The notes under the pieces: model-generated
Databases searched by the model: none
Told to the model about the DNA's origin: nothing
The model's input: the letters and a program-made list of their open reading frames with translations, nothing else
Shown here: positions 1-4,801 of the stretch, piece by piece
Layout of the letters: the number at the start of each line of letters is the position of its first letter
How positions within the stretch are numbered: position 1 is the first letter of the stretch
Translations under genes and position numbers: made by a program
NCBI GenBank assembly: GCA_023391835.1
Contig: JAEWAE010000029.1
Location: forward strand, 1-5,006
Length of the DNA stretch: 5,006 nt
From: Bacillota bacterium
Lineage (GTDB): Bacteria; Bacillota; Clostridia; Oscillospirales; Ethanoligenentaceae
Direction: 5' to 3'

Positions 1-275
1 CTGATGCCTTTGCGCTTTATAAAACACAGGTTCAGGCTGTGATCAGCCGTCATTTGGCGGATGGACAGGTCATGGGAGCCATGTATGCCTCCTTCGACGG
101 GGAGACACCGCTATGTTTCGTTGAGTCGGTTTTTGACGCTGGTATCTATCTAGCTATCAGAATTTTAATCATAGATAATCCCGCTGCGCTCGCTTATGTG
201 CGCTCACATAGCCAGCACTCAACTCAAGATGCTGAGCAAGGGTATGACAAAGATTTTGGTGATGACAGTGGATAG
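1..275 (+). CDS. C-terminal part of an unrecognised protein, cut by the left edge
   Basis: The frame is open from the first complete codon at position 3 to a TAG at 273-275, giving about 90 residues. I read it as the end of a gene that starts outside the window. A GTG at 39 could be a start but has no convincing ribosome binding site. The visible part has a mixed alpha/beta look, with a hydrophobic stretch around the residues GIYLAIRILII, and a polar tail rich in S, Q and D. I recognise no family or catalytic motif. Its last ~30 bases overlap the probable start region of the ATPase gene, which suggests translational coupling in one operon. Function unknown. Confidence 0.5.
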   Translation, partial: DAFALYKTQVQAVISRHLADGQVMGAMYASFDGETPLCFVESVFDAGIYLAIRILIIDNPAALAYVRSHSQHSTQDAEQGYDKDFGDDSG

Positions 276-996
276 TGAAATCGAAATTTTGCTTGATAAA
301 ACCCTTTTAGATCAGGGCTTCGAATACTATCACAAGTTGCATTTAAATACGGCCAGTTGGCTAGTCTTCGGGCCGTCCGGCAGTGGAAAGTCAGTACTGG
401 TCAAGACGATAATCGGAAGACTTGCTCTGCATGTTCCTGACAGTAAGGTTACTATCTGTGACGGAAAGGCCGATGACTATAAGTTTTTACGCGACGTCCC
501 TGACGCTCGATATTTTGAGTACACCGACATGAGTAAGGGCTTGGCGCAATTTTATAGCTCTTTTCAAGATAGGCTGGCTGGCAAAGACCCCGAAAAGACA
601 TTCAGGCTGATCGTTCTTGAGGAATGGGGTTCGTACCTGAGAATCATGGAGGAATTGGACAAAAAAGTCGCAAAGACTTCCCAAGCGCAATTGTTTGCTA
701 TCGCCTCACAAGCGCGGAGTTACAACATGCACGCTTTGTTATCAGTTCAACGACCGGATGCTTCTCTGCTTACGGGGTACCGTGAGAACCTCACAACAGC
801 TATAGGCTTGGGCCGTATCAGTTCGGAGGCGGCACGTATGGTAGGTTTCAATGAATTCGATGAATTTGATGGTAAAGATAGTAATCAGGGTATAGGTTGG
901 CTTCTCTCAGAGGAAGGACTACATCATATTCAAGTCCCCAAAATCCGCAACTTTGAAAGGCTGCATCGTGCCATCCAAATGGCTGTTACACGGTGA
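244..996 (+). CDS. Compact FtsK/SpoIIIE-like DNA-translocase ATPase
   Basis: Seen: about 250 residues forming essentially one P-loop ATPase domain. Numbered from the ATG at 244, Walker A is GPSGSGKS at 43-50. The Walker B-like strand is LIVLEEW at 122-128, with Glu-Glu where most family members have Asp-Glu. The segment SQARSYNMHALLSVQRPDAS at 155-174 matches the FtsK pattern 'R..G.H....TQRP', and YRENLTTAIGLGRISS follows, like the FtsK 'I..N...RI...V.S' region. Known: such ATPases pump DNA, and in Gram-positive conjugative and mobilizable elements they act as coupling proteins (TcpA/ConQ type). There is no N-terminal membrane segment and no gamma domain, so it is a minimal core. The start is uncertain: in-frame ATGs at 196, 229, 244 and 262 all have weak ribosome binding sites, and the upstream gene overlaps. 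Inference: it moves the element's DNA, probably together with Rep. Confidence 0.8.
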   Translation: MTKILVMTVDSEIEILLDKTLLDQGFEYYHKLHLNTASWLVFGPSGSGKSVLVKTIIGRLALHVPDSKVTICDGKADDYKFLRDVPDARYFEYTDMSKGLAQFYSSFQDRLAGKDPEKTFRLIVLEEWGSYLRIMEELDKKVAKTSQAQLFAIASQARSYNMHALLSVQRPDASLLTGYRENLTTAIGLGRISSEAARMVGFNEFDEFDGKDSNQGIGWLLSEEGLHHIQVPKIRNFERLHRAIQMAVTR

Positions 997-1004
997 AATC
1001 AATT

Positions 1005-1012
1005 GAAAGGAG
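1005..1012 (+). promoter_or_regulatory. Ribosome binding site of the cysteine-rich protein
   Basis: GAAAGGAG lies 7 bases before the ATG at 1020. It is the best Shine-Dalgarno in the left half and decides the start against the upstream in-frame GTG at 993, which overlaps the stop of the ATPase gene. Confidence 0.75.
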
Positions 1013-1019
1013 AAAAATT

Positions 1020-1445
1020 ATGGACATTTTGGCTTGTCAAAACTGCGGCACTATATATAAGGCAGAGTGCGCGGAAGCGTCTACTGTTTGCCATATACAT
1101 GATTGCGCAGGCCGTATCGAAGCCCATGATGAGGCCGTCATGGAGGCAGTTATTCTGTTGAACCAAAAGGGGTACAAGGTCAAAGACAGTCTTTTCAGCC
1201 GATCGTTTGATCGCATCCAAGAGGTTAGCATAACCTTCGAAGACTTTTACAATTTCAATACTTATCCAAACTATCCCGGCCTGCCGGAAGGATTTCAACT
1301 CATTGCTTCTGGCACTCGAGAGGATACCCCGCCCGTGCCTGTCAAAATTATAAAGCGTTTCGATGAGGGTTTATCTCGAATCGAATTACATAAGCAACTT
1401 GCTCAAACTTCAATTGATCTGCTGAGATGGGCCGAAAGTTTGTAA
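1020..1445 (+). CDS. Small cysteine-rich (zinc-ribbon-like) protein of unknown function
   Basis: The 141-residue product opens with CQNCG (residues 6-10) and has further cysteines at positions consistent with a degenerate zinc ribbon (AEC, TVC, HDC within residues 16-30). The rest has a helix with LLNQKGYKVKDSL and a segment ending LPEGFQL. That layout resembles small phage and mobile-element proteins that pair a zinc ribbon with 'LN.KGY.T..CCSGH...LP.GF'. The CCSGH part is not conserved here. I know of no established role for that family. The gene starts 23 bases after the ATPase stop, so it is probably co-transcribed. It is followed by the hairpin origin region. A nucleic-acid-binding accessory role is possible but is a guess. 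Confidence 0.65.
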   Translation: MDILACQNCGTIYKAECAEASTVCHIHDCAGRIEAHDEAVMEAVILLNQKGYKVKDSLFSRSFDRIQEVSITFEDFYNFNTYPNYPGLPEGFQLIASGTREDTPPVPVKIIKRFDEGLSRIELHKQLAQTSIDLLRWAESL

Positions 1446-1466
1446 TAGGTTGGTAAAATGTCTGGG

Positions 1467-1494
1467 AGCAGCGAGGGGCTTGCCCCTCGCTGCT
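1467..1494. repeat. Perfect 13-bp inverted repeat beside the origin hairpin
   Basis: Arms 1467-1479 and 1482-1494 are exact reverse complements, with GGGGC in the left arm and GCCCC in the right. GGGGC recurs at 1503-1507 in the next hairpin, so it may be a Rep-recognition iteron. No T-run follows either arm, which argues against a plain rho-independent terminator for the upstream genes. The right arm abuts the origin hairpin at 1495 with no gap. A contribution to Rep binding or strand opening is inferred. Confidence 0.7.
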
Positions 1495-1525
1495 GTGCTA
1501 AAGGGGCAGTATTACCCTTTAGCAC
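1495..1525 (+). other. Putative rolling-circle origin: stem-loop with CRESS-type nonanucleotide
   Basis: Seen: arms GTGCTAAAGGG (1495-1505) and CCCTTTAGCAC (1515-1525) are perfectly complementary over 11 bp, with a 9-base loop. The sequence CAGTATTAC occupies 1507-1515, covering most of the loop and the first stem base. Known: circovirus and geminivirus origins are stem-loops displaying NANTATTAC, and Rep nicks between TATT and AC. The analogous nick here would fall between 1513 and 1514 on the + strand. The hairpin lies 54 bases upstream of a gene for a CRESS-type Rep, as expected for a cis-acting origin. A terminator role is less likely because no T-run follows. Confidence 0.8.
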
Positions 1526-1530
1526 TTCTG

Positions 1531-1574
1531 TAGCATGTTGCATGTATTATATTGCATAATAGAATTTTGGTGAG
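1531..1574 (+). promoter_or_regulatory. AT-rich rep leader with GCATGT repeats and a ribosome binding site
   Basis: Two tandem copies of GCATGT(T/A) occur at 1533-1539 and 1540-1546, and TTGCAT occurs at 1538-1543 and 1552-1557. A CATAAT at 1555-1560 could be a -10 box, but no good -35 lies at the right distance, so the promoter is tentative. GGTGAG at 1569-1574, four bases before the ATG at 1579, is the likely ribosome binding site and supports that start over the TTG at 1552. Because this leader adjoins the origin hairpin, Rep could regulate its own expression; that is inference. Confidence 0.4.
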
Positions 1575-1578
1575 TTGT

Positions 1579-2679
1579 ATGAACAGCAGTTCCCGTAAAT
1601 GGCAGTTGACTTTAAATAATCCGATTGATAAAGGTTTCGACCATGCTAGAATCAAAGTTGCTTTAGCCGAAATGAAATCAATTGTGTATTGGTGCCTTGC
1701 TGATGAAATCGGTCAGGAAGGCACACCGCACACGCACATCTACCTTTGCAGCTCTTCTGCAATCAGGTTCACGACGATAAAACGACATTTTCCAGAAGCT
1801 CATTTAGAATTAGCCCGTGGCACTTCAAAAGAAAACCGGGATTATATCACGAAATCCGGGAAATGGGAAAACGACGAAAAACACAAAACAAGCGTTCCCG
1901 ATTCATTTGACGAATGTGGAGAGATGCCGGTTGAACAGCAGGGTGAAAGAACAGACCTTGAAGCCCTCTATGAAATGATAAAAGACGGATTGAGCAATTA
2001 TGAAATTCTGGAAAATCATCCGGGCTTCATGCTCAGAATTAACGATATAGAGCGGGCGCGTCAAACCATCCGGGCGGAACAGTTCCGAAAGCAATTCCGT
2101 CAATTGGAGATTACCTACATATGGGGCCTTACCGGCCTTGGCAAAACCCGCAGTGTCATGGAAAAATATAATTATGAAGATGTTTTTCGCGTGACCGACT
2201 ACAAGCATCCCTTTGACAATTACGAGGGACAGGACGTCATGGTGTTTGATGAATACCACTCGCAATTTACCGTTCCGCAATTTCTGAATTTTTTAGATGG
2301 CTATCCGCTTGAGCTGCCCGCCCGATATGCAAACAAGATTGCCTGTTACACTCAAGTTTATATCATATCGAATATTGACCTGTTACGTCAATATCCCAGC
2401 TTGCAGCACGAACAGCCGGAAACGTGGAGCGCGATTCTTCGCCGCATCAAGCATGTTGTCATGTTCCTACCTGGCGGGCAAAGCAAAGAGTACACGACAA
2501 ATGAATATGTGAACGGGTTTGTGGAAATGTCTGCACAGGATTTACCTTTTGGTGATGATGATTCAAAGCCGGTTCAAATGTCTGTAGACGCCGGGGTACA
2601 ACTGCGAATAGAGGAAGAACCCGACTGGGATTCCATCGGGAAACAGGGAGGGACGGCGCGACCTGATGGCAAGCAATGA
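1579..2679 (+). CDS. rep: CRESS-type replication initiator: HUH endonuclease plus SF3 helicase
   Basis: Seen (366 residues from the ATG at 1579): endonuclease motif I WQLTLNNP (8-15), motif II GTPHTHIYLC (48-57) with the metal-binding His pair H51/H53, and motif III DYITKSGK (88-95) with candidate nicking tyrosine Y89 and K92. After a linker comes a superfamily 3 helicase: Walker A GLTGLGKT (183-190), Walker B VMVFDEY (220-226), motif C YIISN (261-265) and basic ILRRI (286-290) near the arginine-finger position. Known: this order and length are diagnostic of Reps of circovirus/geminivirus-like CRESS-DNA viruses and bacterial pCRESS plasmids. Such Reps nick at an origin hairpin, stay bound through tyrosine, and unwind and rejoin the DNA. 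The C-terminal ~65 residues are acidic and variable. A NANTATTAC hairpin lies just upstream. The downstream small gene overlaps its 3' end. No motif is lost, so it should be active. Confidence 0.92.
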   Translation: MNSSSRKWQLTLNNPIDKGFDHARIKVALAEMKSIVYWCLADEIGQEGTPHTHIYLCSSSAIRFTTIKRHFPEAHLELARGTSKENRDYITKSGKWENDEKHKTSVPDSFDECGEMPVEQQGERTDLEALYEMIKDGLSNYEILENHPGFMLRINDIERARQTIRAEQFRKQFRQLEITYIWGLTGLGKTRSVMEKYNYEDVFRVTDYKHPFDNYEGQDVMVFDEYHSQFTVPQFLNFLDGYPLELPARYANKIACYTQVYIISNIDLLRQYPSLQHEQPETWSAILRRIKHVVMFLPGGQSKEYTTNEYVNGFVEMSAQDLPFGDDDSKPVQMSVDAGVQLRIEEEPDWDSIGKQGGTARPDGKQ

Positions 2680-2836
2680 CAATAACGCAAAAAATCCTTA
2701 CGATGTGGAACTTCCGCAATCTGTGATTGAATCCTTTGCTCGTTTTCTTCTGCCTGAAATTCGCAAGTTCTATGCAAGTGAAGAAGGACAACGAGAGTTT
2801 CAAGAATGGGAACAGGATCATAATAAAAACAATTAA
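2666..2836 (+). CDS. 56-residue small protein overlapping the end of rep
   Basis: An ATG at 2666 opens 56 codons to TAA at 2834-2836, overlapping rep by 14 bases in another frame, so translation is probably coupled. A GGGAGG lies upstream at a rather long distance. The product is polar, with a central helix LPQSVIESFARFLLPEIRKF (17-36) followed by YASEEGQREFQEWEQ, and looks like a real amphipathic helical protein. From memory, similar 'FARFLLPEI...EEGQ.EF.EW' small proteins accompany replication or relaxase genes of Firmicutes elements; their role is not known to me. A replication or copy-control accessory is an inference from position only. Confidence 0.7.
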   Translation: MASNDNNAKNPYDVELPQSVIESFARFLLPEIRKFYASEEGQREFQEWEQDHNKNN

Positions 2837-2881
2837 AACCGCACACCATTTGTTTACAGTAAATAGATGGTGTGCGGTTTT
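2835..2881. terminator. Bidirectional terminator between the convergent operons
   Basis: Arms 2835-2849 and 2867-2881 form a perfect 15-bp stem (core ACCGCACACCAT / ATGGTGTGCGGT) flanked by A4 and T4 tracts, so it can act on both strands. It overlaps the stop of the 56-residue protein gene and lies 13 bases from the stop of the - strand operon, insulating the replication module from the TIR operon. Confidence 0.88.
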
Positions 2882-2894
2882 AACTTCTACATTT

Positions 2895-3470
2895 TTATGA
2901 AACTGTTTTTGTTATTTTATATTGAGGCGTGCTATTTTGTGCATTAATAGCCTGTTGGATGTAATAGTCACTCTGATACTTAAAATTCTGCCATTGTACG
3001 ACCGGTATGTATCCCACTTTAATATTATCACTTAATATTCTAAAGAGGGTCATTGAATCATAATAATCATAGCTATTATTTCTATCAGGAAGAATGATTG
3101 CTAAAACAGCATTAGAATGGCTTGTATAACCGTTTCTTGGTGTCTCCCGGACAGAATACGATATTTCCCAAGGAATCCATTGATTTTTTTCCCATCGACC
3201 GGATTCTCTCATATTAGGTGAAATTAAAACGATTGTTATAGTACTATCATATATTTTATCTTTAAGTTTGCCCCAAATATACTCATCCGATTTACCTGAT
3301 AAATCTTCATTATCATGTTCGCCCTTGAAAATATGATCCGTTCTGTCTGTGAATTTTTCATCTAACCACGTAGTATAATCTCTGGCCTTTGGAGAACCGT
3401 CTGATATGCCTGATACTGGAAATACATCTTTGTCCCAATATTTGTATGAAACAAATATTTTATTTCCCAT
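2895..3470 (-). CDS. TIR-like protein, MTH538/DUF1863 (ThsB-like) class
   Basis: 191 residues; the ATG at 3470 is preceded by AGAGGGGG about 10 bases upstream. It opens with KIFVSYKYWD (4-13), the TIR first strand and box-1-like loop. TIVLISPNM (79-87) forms a central strand. QWIPWEISYS (97-106) follows, where E102 sits at the position of the TIR catalytic glutamate. NAVLAIILPDRN follows as a later strand. Known: MTH538-type TIR proteins include ThsB of Thoeris defence, which turns NAD+ into a cyclic or conjugated ADP-ribose signal on phage infection. It is the last gene of a three-gene - strand operon, 22 bases after the membrane protein. No ThsA partner is visible. It could be a signal synthase, a sensor, or a toxic NADase; the sequence does not decide. 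Confidence 0.85.
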   Translation of the reverse strand: MGNKIFVSYKYWDKDVFPVSGISDGSPKARDYTTWLDEKFTDRTDHIFKGEHDNEDLSGKSDEYIWGKLKDKIYDSTITIVLISPNMRESGRWEKNQWIPWEISYSVRETPRNGYTSHSNAVLAIILPDRNNSYDYYDSMTLFRILSDNIKVGYIPVVQWQNFKYQSDYYIQQAINAQNSTPQYKITKTVS

Positions 3471-3492
3471 TTTTAAATTTCCCCCTCTATTT

Positions 3493-3936
3493 TTATTTTA
3501 TAGAATATCCAATTACACCCGCTATAACGAGACCCAATATGATAGTAAAATACAATGGCCATTCAGTTTTGGACCACATTACCTTTAAAAGGCAATATTT
3601 GCAACCCACATATTTATTAAGCGGAATTTCGAAATCTCTTATAGTTATTCTTTCGCTTTCCTCAGTTAAATGTGCAACATCGTTGTAAACCCCTCGAAAT
3701 TTACGTTCCTGTTGCAGATAGTAAGAATCTAATAACCAAAAAATAATAGTAGGTGCAATTGCCACAAAGATAAAACCTATATTGCCAGAACCCCCATTTT
3801 TAATACTTGCAGCATATATTGCTAAAAGTGCAGATAAAATAGCGATTGCCCATCCTTTCATCTGGAAAGAATTCTGATTCATTCTTGCAATATTAGATTG
3901 AATAAATTCAAGATGCTTAATCGTATTCTCGTTCAT
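3493..3936 (-). CDS. Three-segment membrane protein, candidate immune effector
   Basis: 147 residues from the ATG at 3936. The frame extends to 3975, but the longer start would overlap the previous gene, and a strong ribosome binding site points to 3936. Hydrophobic segments lie near residues 28-44, 52-69 and 127-143. Between the second and third is a cytoplasmic-looking stretch, SYYLQQERKFRGVYNDVAHL (71-90), and the first segment is preceded by a helix with IKHLEFIQSNIARMNQNSF. I see no catalytic motif and no Macro, SLOG or SIR2 domain. Small membrane proteins of this general kind (2TM, SLATT and related) are encoded in many nucleotide-signalling defence operons, where they are thought to disrupt the membrane. 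Lying between two TIR genes, it is the best candidate for an effector gated by a TIR product. An anchor or ion channel unrelated to immunity is possible. Confidence 0.75.
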   Translation of the reverse strand: MNENTIKHLEFIQSNIARMNQNSFQMKGWAIAILSALLAIYAASIKNGGSGNIGFIFVAIAPTIIFWLLDSYYLQQERKFRGVYNDVAHLTEESERITIRDFEIPLNKYVGCKYCLLKVMWSKTEWPLYFTIILGLVIAGVIGYSIK

Positions 3937-3942
3937 ACAATA

Positions 3943-3950
3943 CCCCCCTT
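3943..3950 (-). promoter_or_regulatory. Ribosome binding site of the membrane protein gene
   Basis: AAGGGGGG on the - strand lies six bases before the ATG at 3936, within the 20-base gap after the upstream TIR gene. It settles the choice of start for the membrane protein. Confidence 0.75.
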
Positions 3951-3956
3951 TTTTTA

Positions 3957-4541
3957 TTATCGTTTTTGGAACCATTCTTCTAGAGGTTCTATGGTTCCCG
4001 AACCATCTTCTTTTTGTGTTCGAACATAATAACCCCGGTTAATAAGTCGTCCATCTGTATATTTTTCAGAACCATCAAAATATGTAATGTAAGGGTATAT
4101 TGACATATATTCTGTTCCCTTATATTCGTAATCAGTACTGCCCTTTGGTTTAATCGGGAACAGTGCAATTTTATCTGAAAATTTTTGTGCATCCCCGAAT
4201 CCCAATTCCCAATTGCACCATTTAGACTCAATAGCTCCATTTGTAGCCAACAAAATGAATTTATTACATTGCTTAATTCGTATTTTAATATTTTCAGCTG
4301 TTTTACCAGATGTTTTAGCAGGCATCAAAGGATCCCGGCTATCGATATAAACCTTGACTTTATAATTTTTTTGCAAAAATCCAATAATATCTTTTAAATC
4401 ATAAAGCTCATCATGTTTATGCGATAAGAAAACAGTGACTATTCCCTCTGAGAATGCATAGGACCTAATTGCACTTCTTGCTTCGTAGAGACTATCAGTT
4501 CGATAATTACTAAAACTACCACTTTCAAATATTTCTTTCAC
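3957..4541 (-). CDS. TIR-domain protein, first gene of the defence-like operon
   Basis: 194 residues with a GTG start at 4541, preceded by GAGGT nine bases away. After a ~33-residue N-terminal helix, IVTVFLSHKHDE (34-45) is the TIR first strand and box 1. VKVYIDSRD (62-70) is the second strand with the BB-loop region after it. CNKFILLAT (92-100) is a central strand and SKWCNWELGFG (107-117) carries E112 at the catalytic glutamate position. IALFPIKPKG follows as a later strand. Known: bacterial TIR domains with this glutamate cleave NAD+, either to deplete it or to make a signal molecule. It is a single-domain protein with no fused sensor. It leads a compact operon with a membrane protein and a second TIR-like protein, so NAD+-derived signalling is likely; the product made is unknown. 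Confidence 0.87.
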   Translation of the reverse strand: MKEIFESGSFSNYRTDSLYEARSAIRSYAFSEGIVTVFLSHKHDELYDLKDIIGFLQKNYKVKVYIDSRDPLMPAKTSGKTAENIKIRIKQCNKFILLATNGAIESKWCNWELGFGDAQKFSDKIALFPIKPKGSTDYEYKGTEYMSIYPYITYFDGSEKYTDGRLINRGYYVRTQKEDGSGTIEPLEEWFQKR

Positions 4542-4577
4542 TATAAATGCACCTCAATCCTTATTATTCTCAATTGT

Positions 4578-4606
4578 ATTATATTCTTATGCTAAACAAA
4601 TATCAA
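4578..4606 (-). promoter_or_regulatory. Sigma-A-type promoter of the TIR operon
   Basis: On the - strand, TTGATA (4601-4606) and TATAAT (4578-4583) are separated by exactly 17 bases, a near-perfect housekeeping promoter. Transcription should start about 7 bases past the -10, leaving a leader of roughly 30 bases before the GTG at 4541. Upstream, an 8-bp direct repeat ATTTATCG occurs at 4611-4618 and 4650-4657 and could be a weak operator, though AT-rich DNA makes chance likely. Confidence 0.75.
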
Positions 4607-4686
4607 CATTATTTATCGAATTTAGTTATAATATGCAAATAAACTAATCATTTATCGTTTCACGTAGTGTTGGTAGCAATCTATGA

Positions 4687-4728
4687 AAAAGCAGCAGCTA
4701 AGGCATTTCTACCTTAACTGCTGCTTTT
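4687..4728 (-). terminator. Rho-independent terminator downstream of ssrA
   Basis: GCAGCAG (4691-4697) pairs with CTGCTGC (4718-4724). After one mismatch, TAAGG pairs with CCTTA, leaving an 8-base loop. Read on the - strand the stem is followed by five Ts, about 75 bases after the ssrA 3' end, so it probably ends the tmRNA transcript and separates it from the TIR operon. A-T pairs outside the stem also allow action on the + strand. Confidence 0.8.
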
Positions 4729-4738
4729 CTGTTTGACC

Positions 4739-4801
4739 TTACATCCACACCGTAACGGCAAAGCCGCCCTTGAAATAATAGGTGTTCGTGTAATGTTCAT
4801 T
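4739..4801 (-). pseudogene. Possible C-terminal remnant of a protein beside ssrA
   Basis: Between ssrA and its terminator the - strand reads NEHYTNTYYFKGGFAVTVWM followed by TAA at 4739-4741. The string has protein-like composition but has no start of its own and runs backward into the tmRNA. It could be the tail of a gene cut off by recombination at the ssrA 3' end, or chance. I do not recognise it. A different frame holds a 28-codon ATG open frame that looks less protein-like. Confidence 0.2.

Noticed and set aside
1467..1494. Rho-independent terminator for the upstream genes
   Set aside because: The stem is strong but no T-run follows on either side, and it adjoins the nonanucleotide hairpin; an origin role fits better, though some termination cannot be excluded.
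1552..1578. Longer Rep starting at the TTG at 1552
   Set aside because: There is no ribosome binding site for it, while GGTGAG precedes the ATG at 1579 and the first conserved motif begins right after that start.
1903..2280. 125-codon open frame on the - strand inside rep
   Set aside because: It is antisense to well-conserved Rep motifs, has no ribosome binding site and no recognisable content.
2459..2849. Overlapping - strand frames of 91 and 120 codons
   Set aside because: They run antisense across the end of rep, the small 56-residue gene and the terminator stem; they are shadow frames.
3937..3975. Longer membrane protein starting at 3975
   Set aside because: It would overlap the preceding TIR gene, and AAGGGGGG is placed correctly for the ATG at 3936.
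2895..4541. Complete canonical Thoeris system
   Set aside because: TIR genes fit, but no SIR2/SLOG ThsA or Macro-domain effector is encoded in the window.
4611..4657. ATTTATCG direct repeat as an operator or att core
   Set aside because: Eight bases in AT-rich DNA can recur by chance, and no second evidence supports a site.
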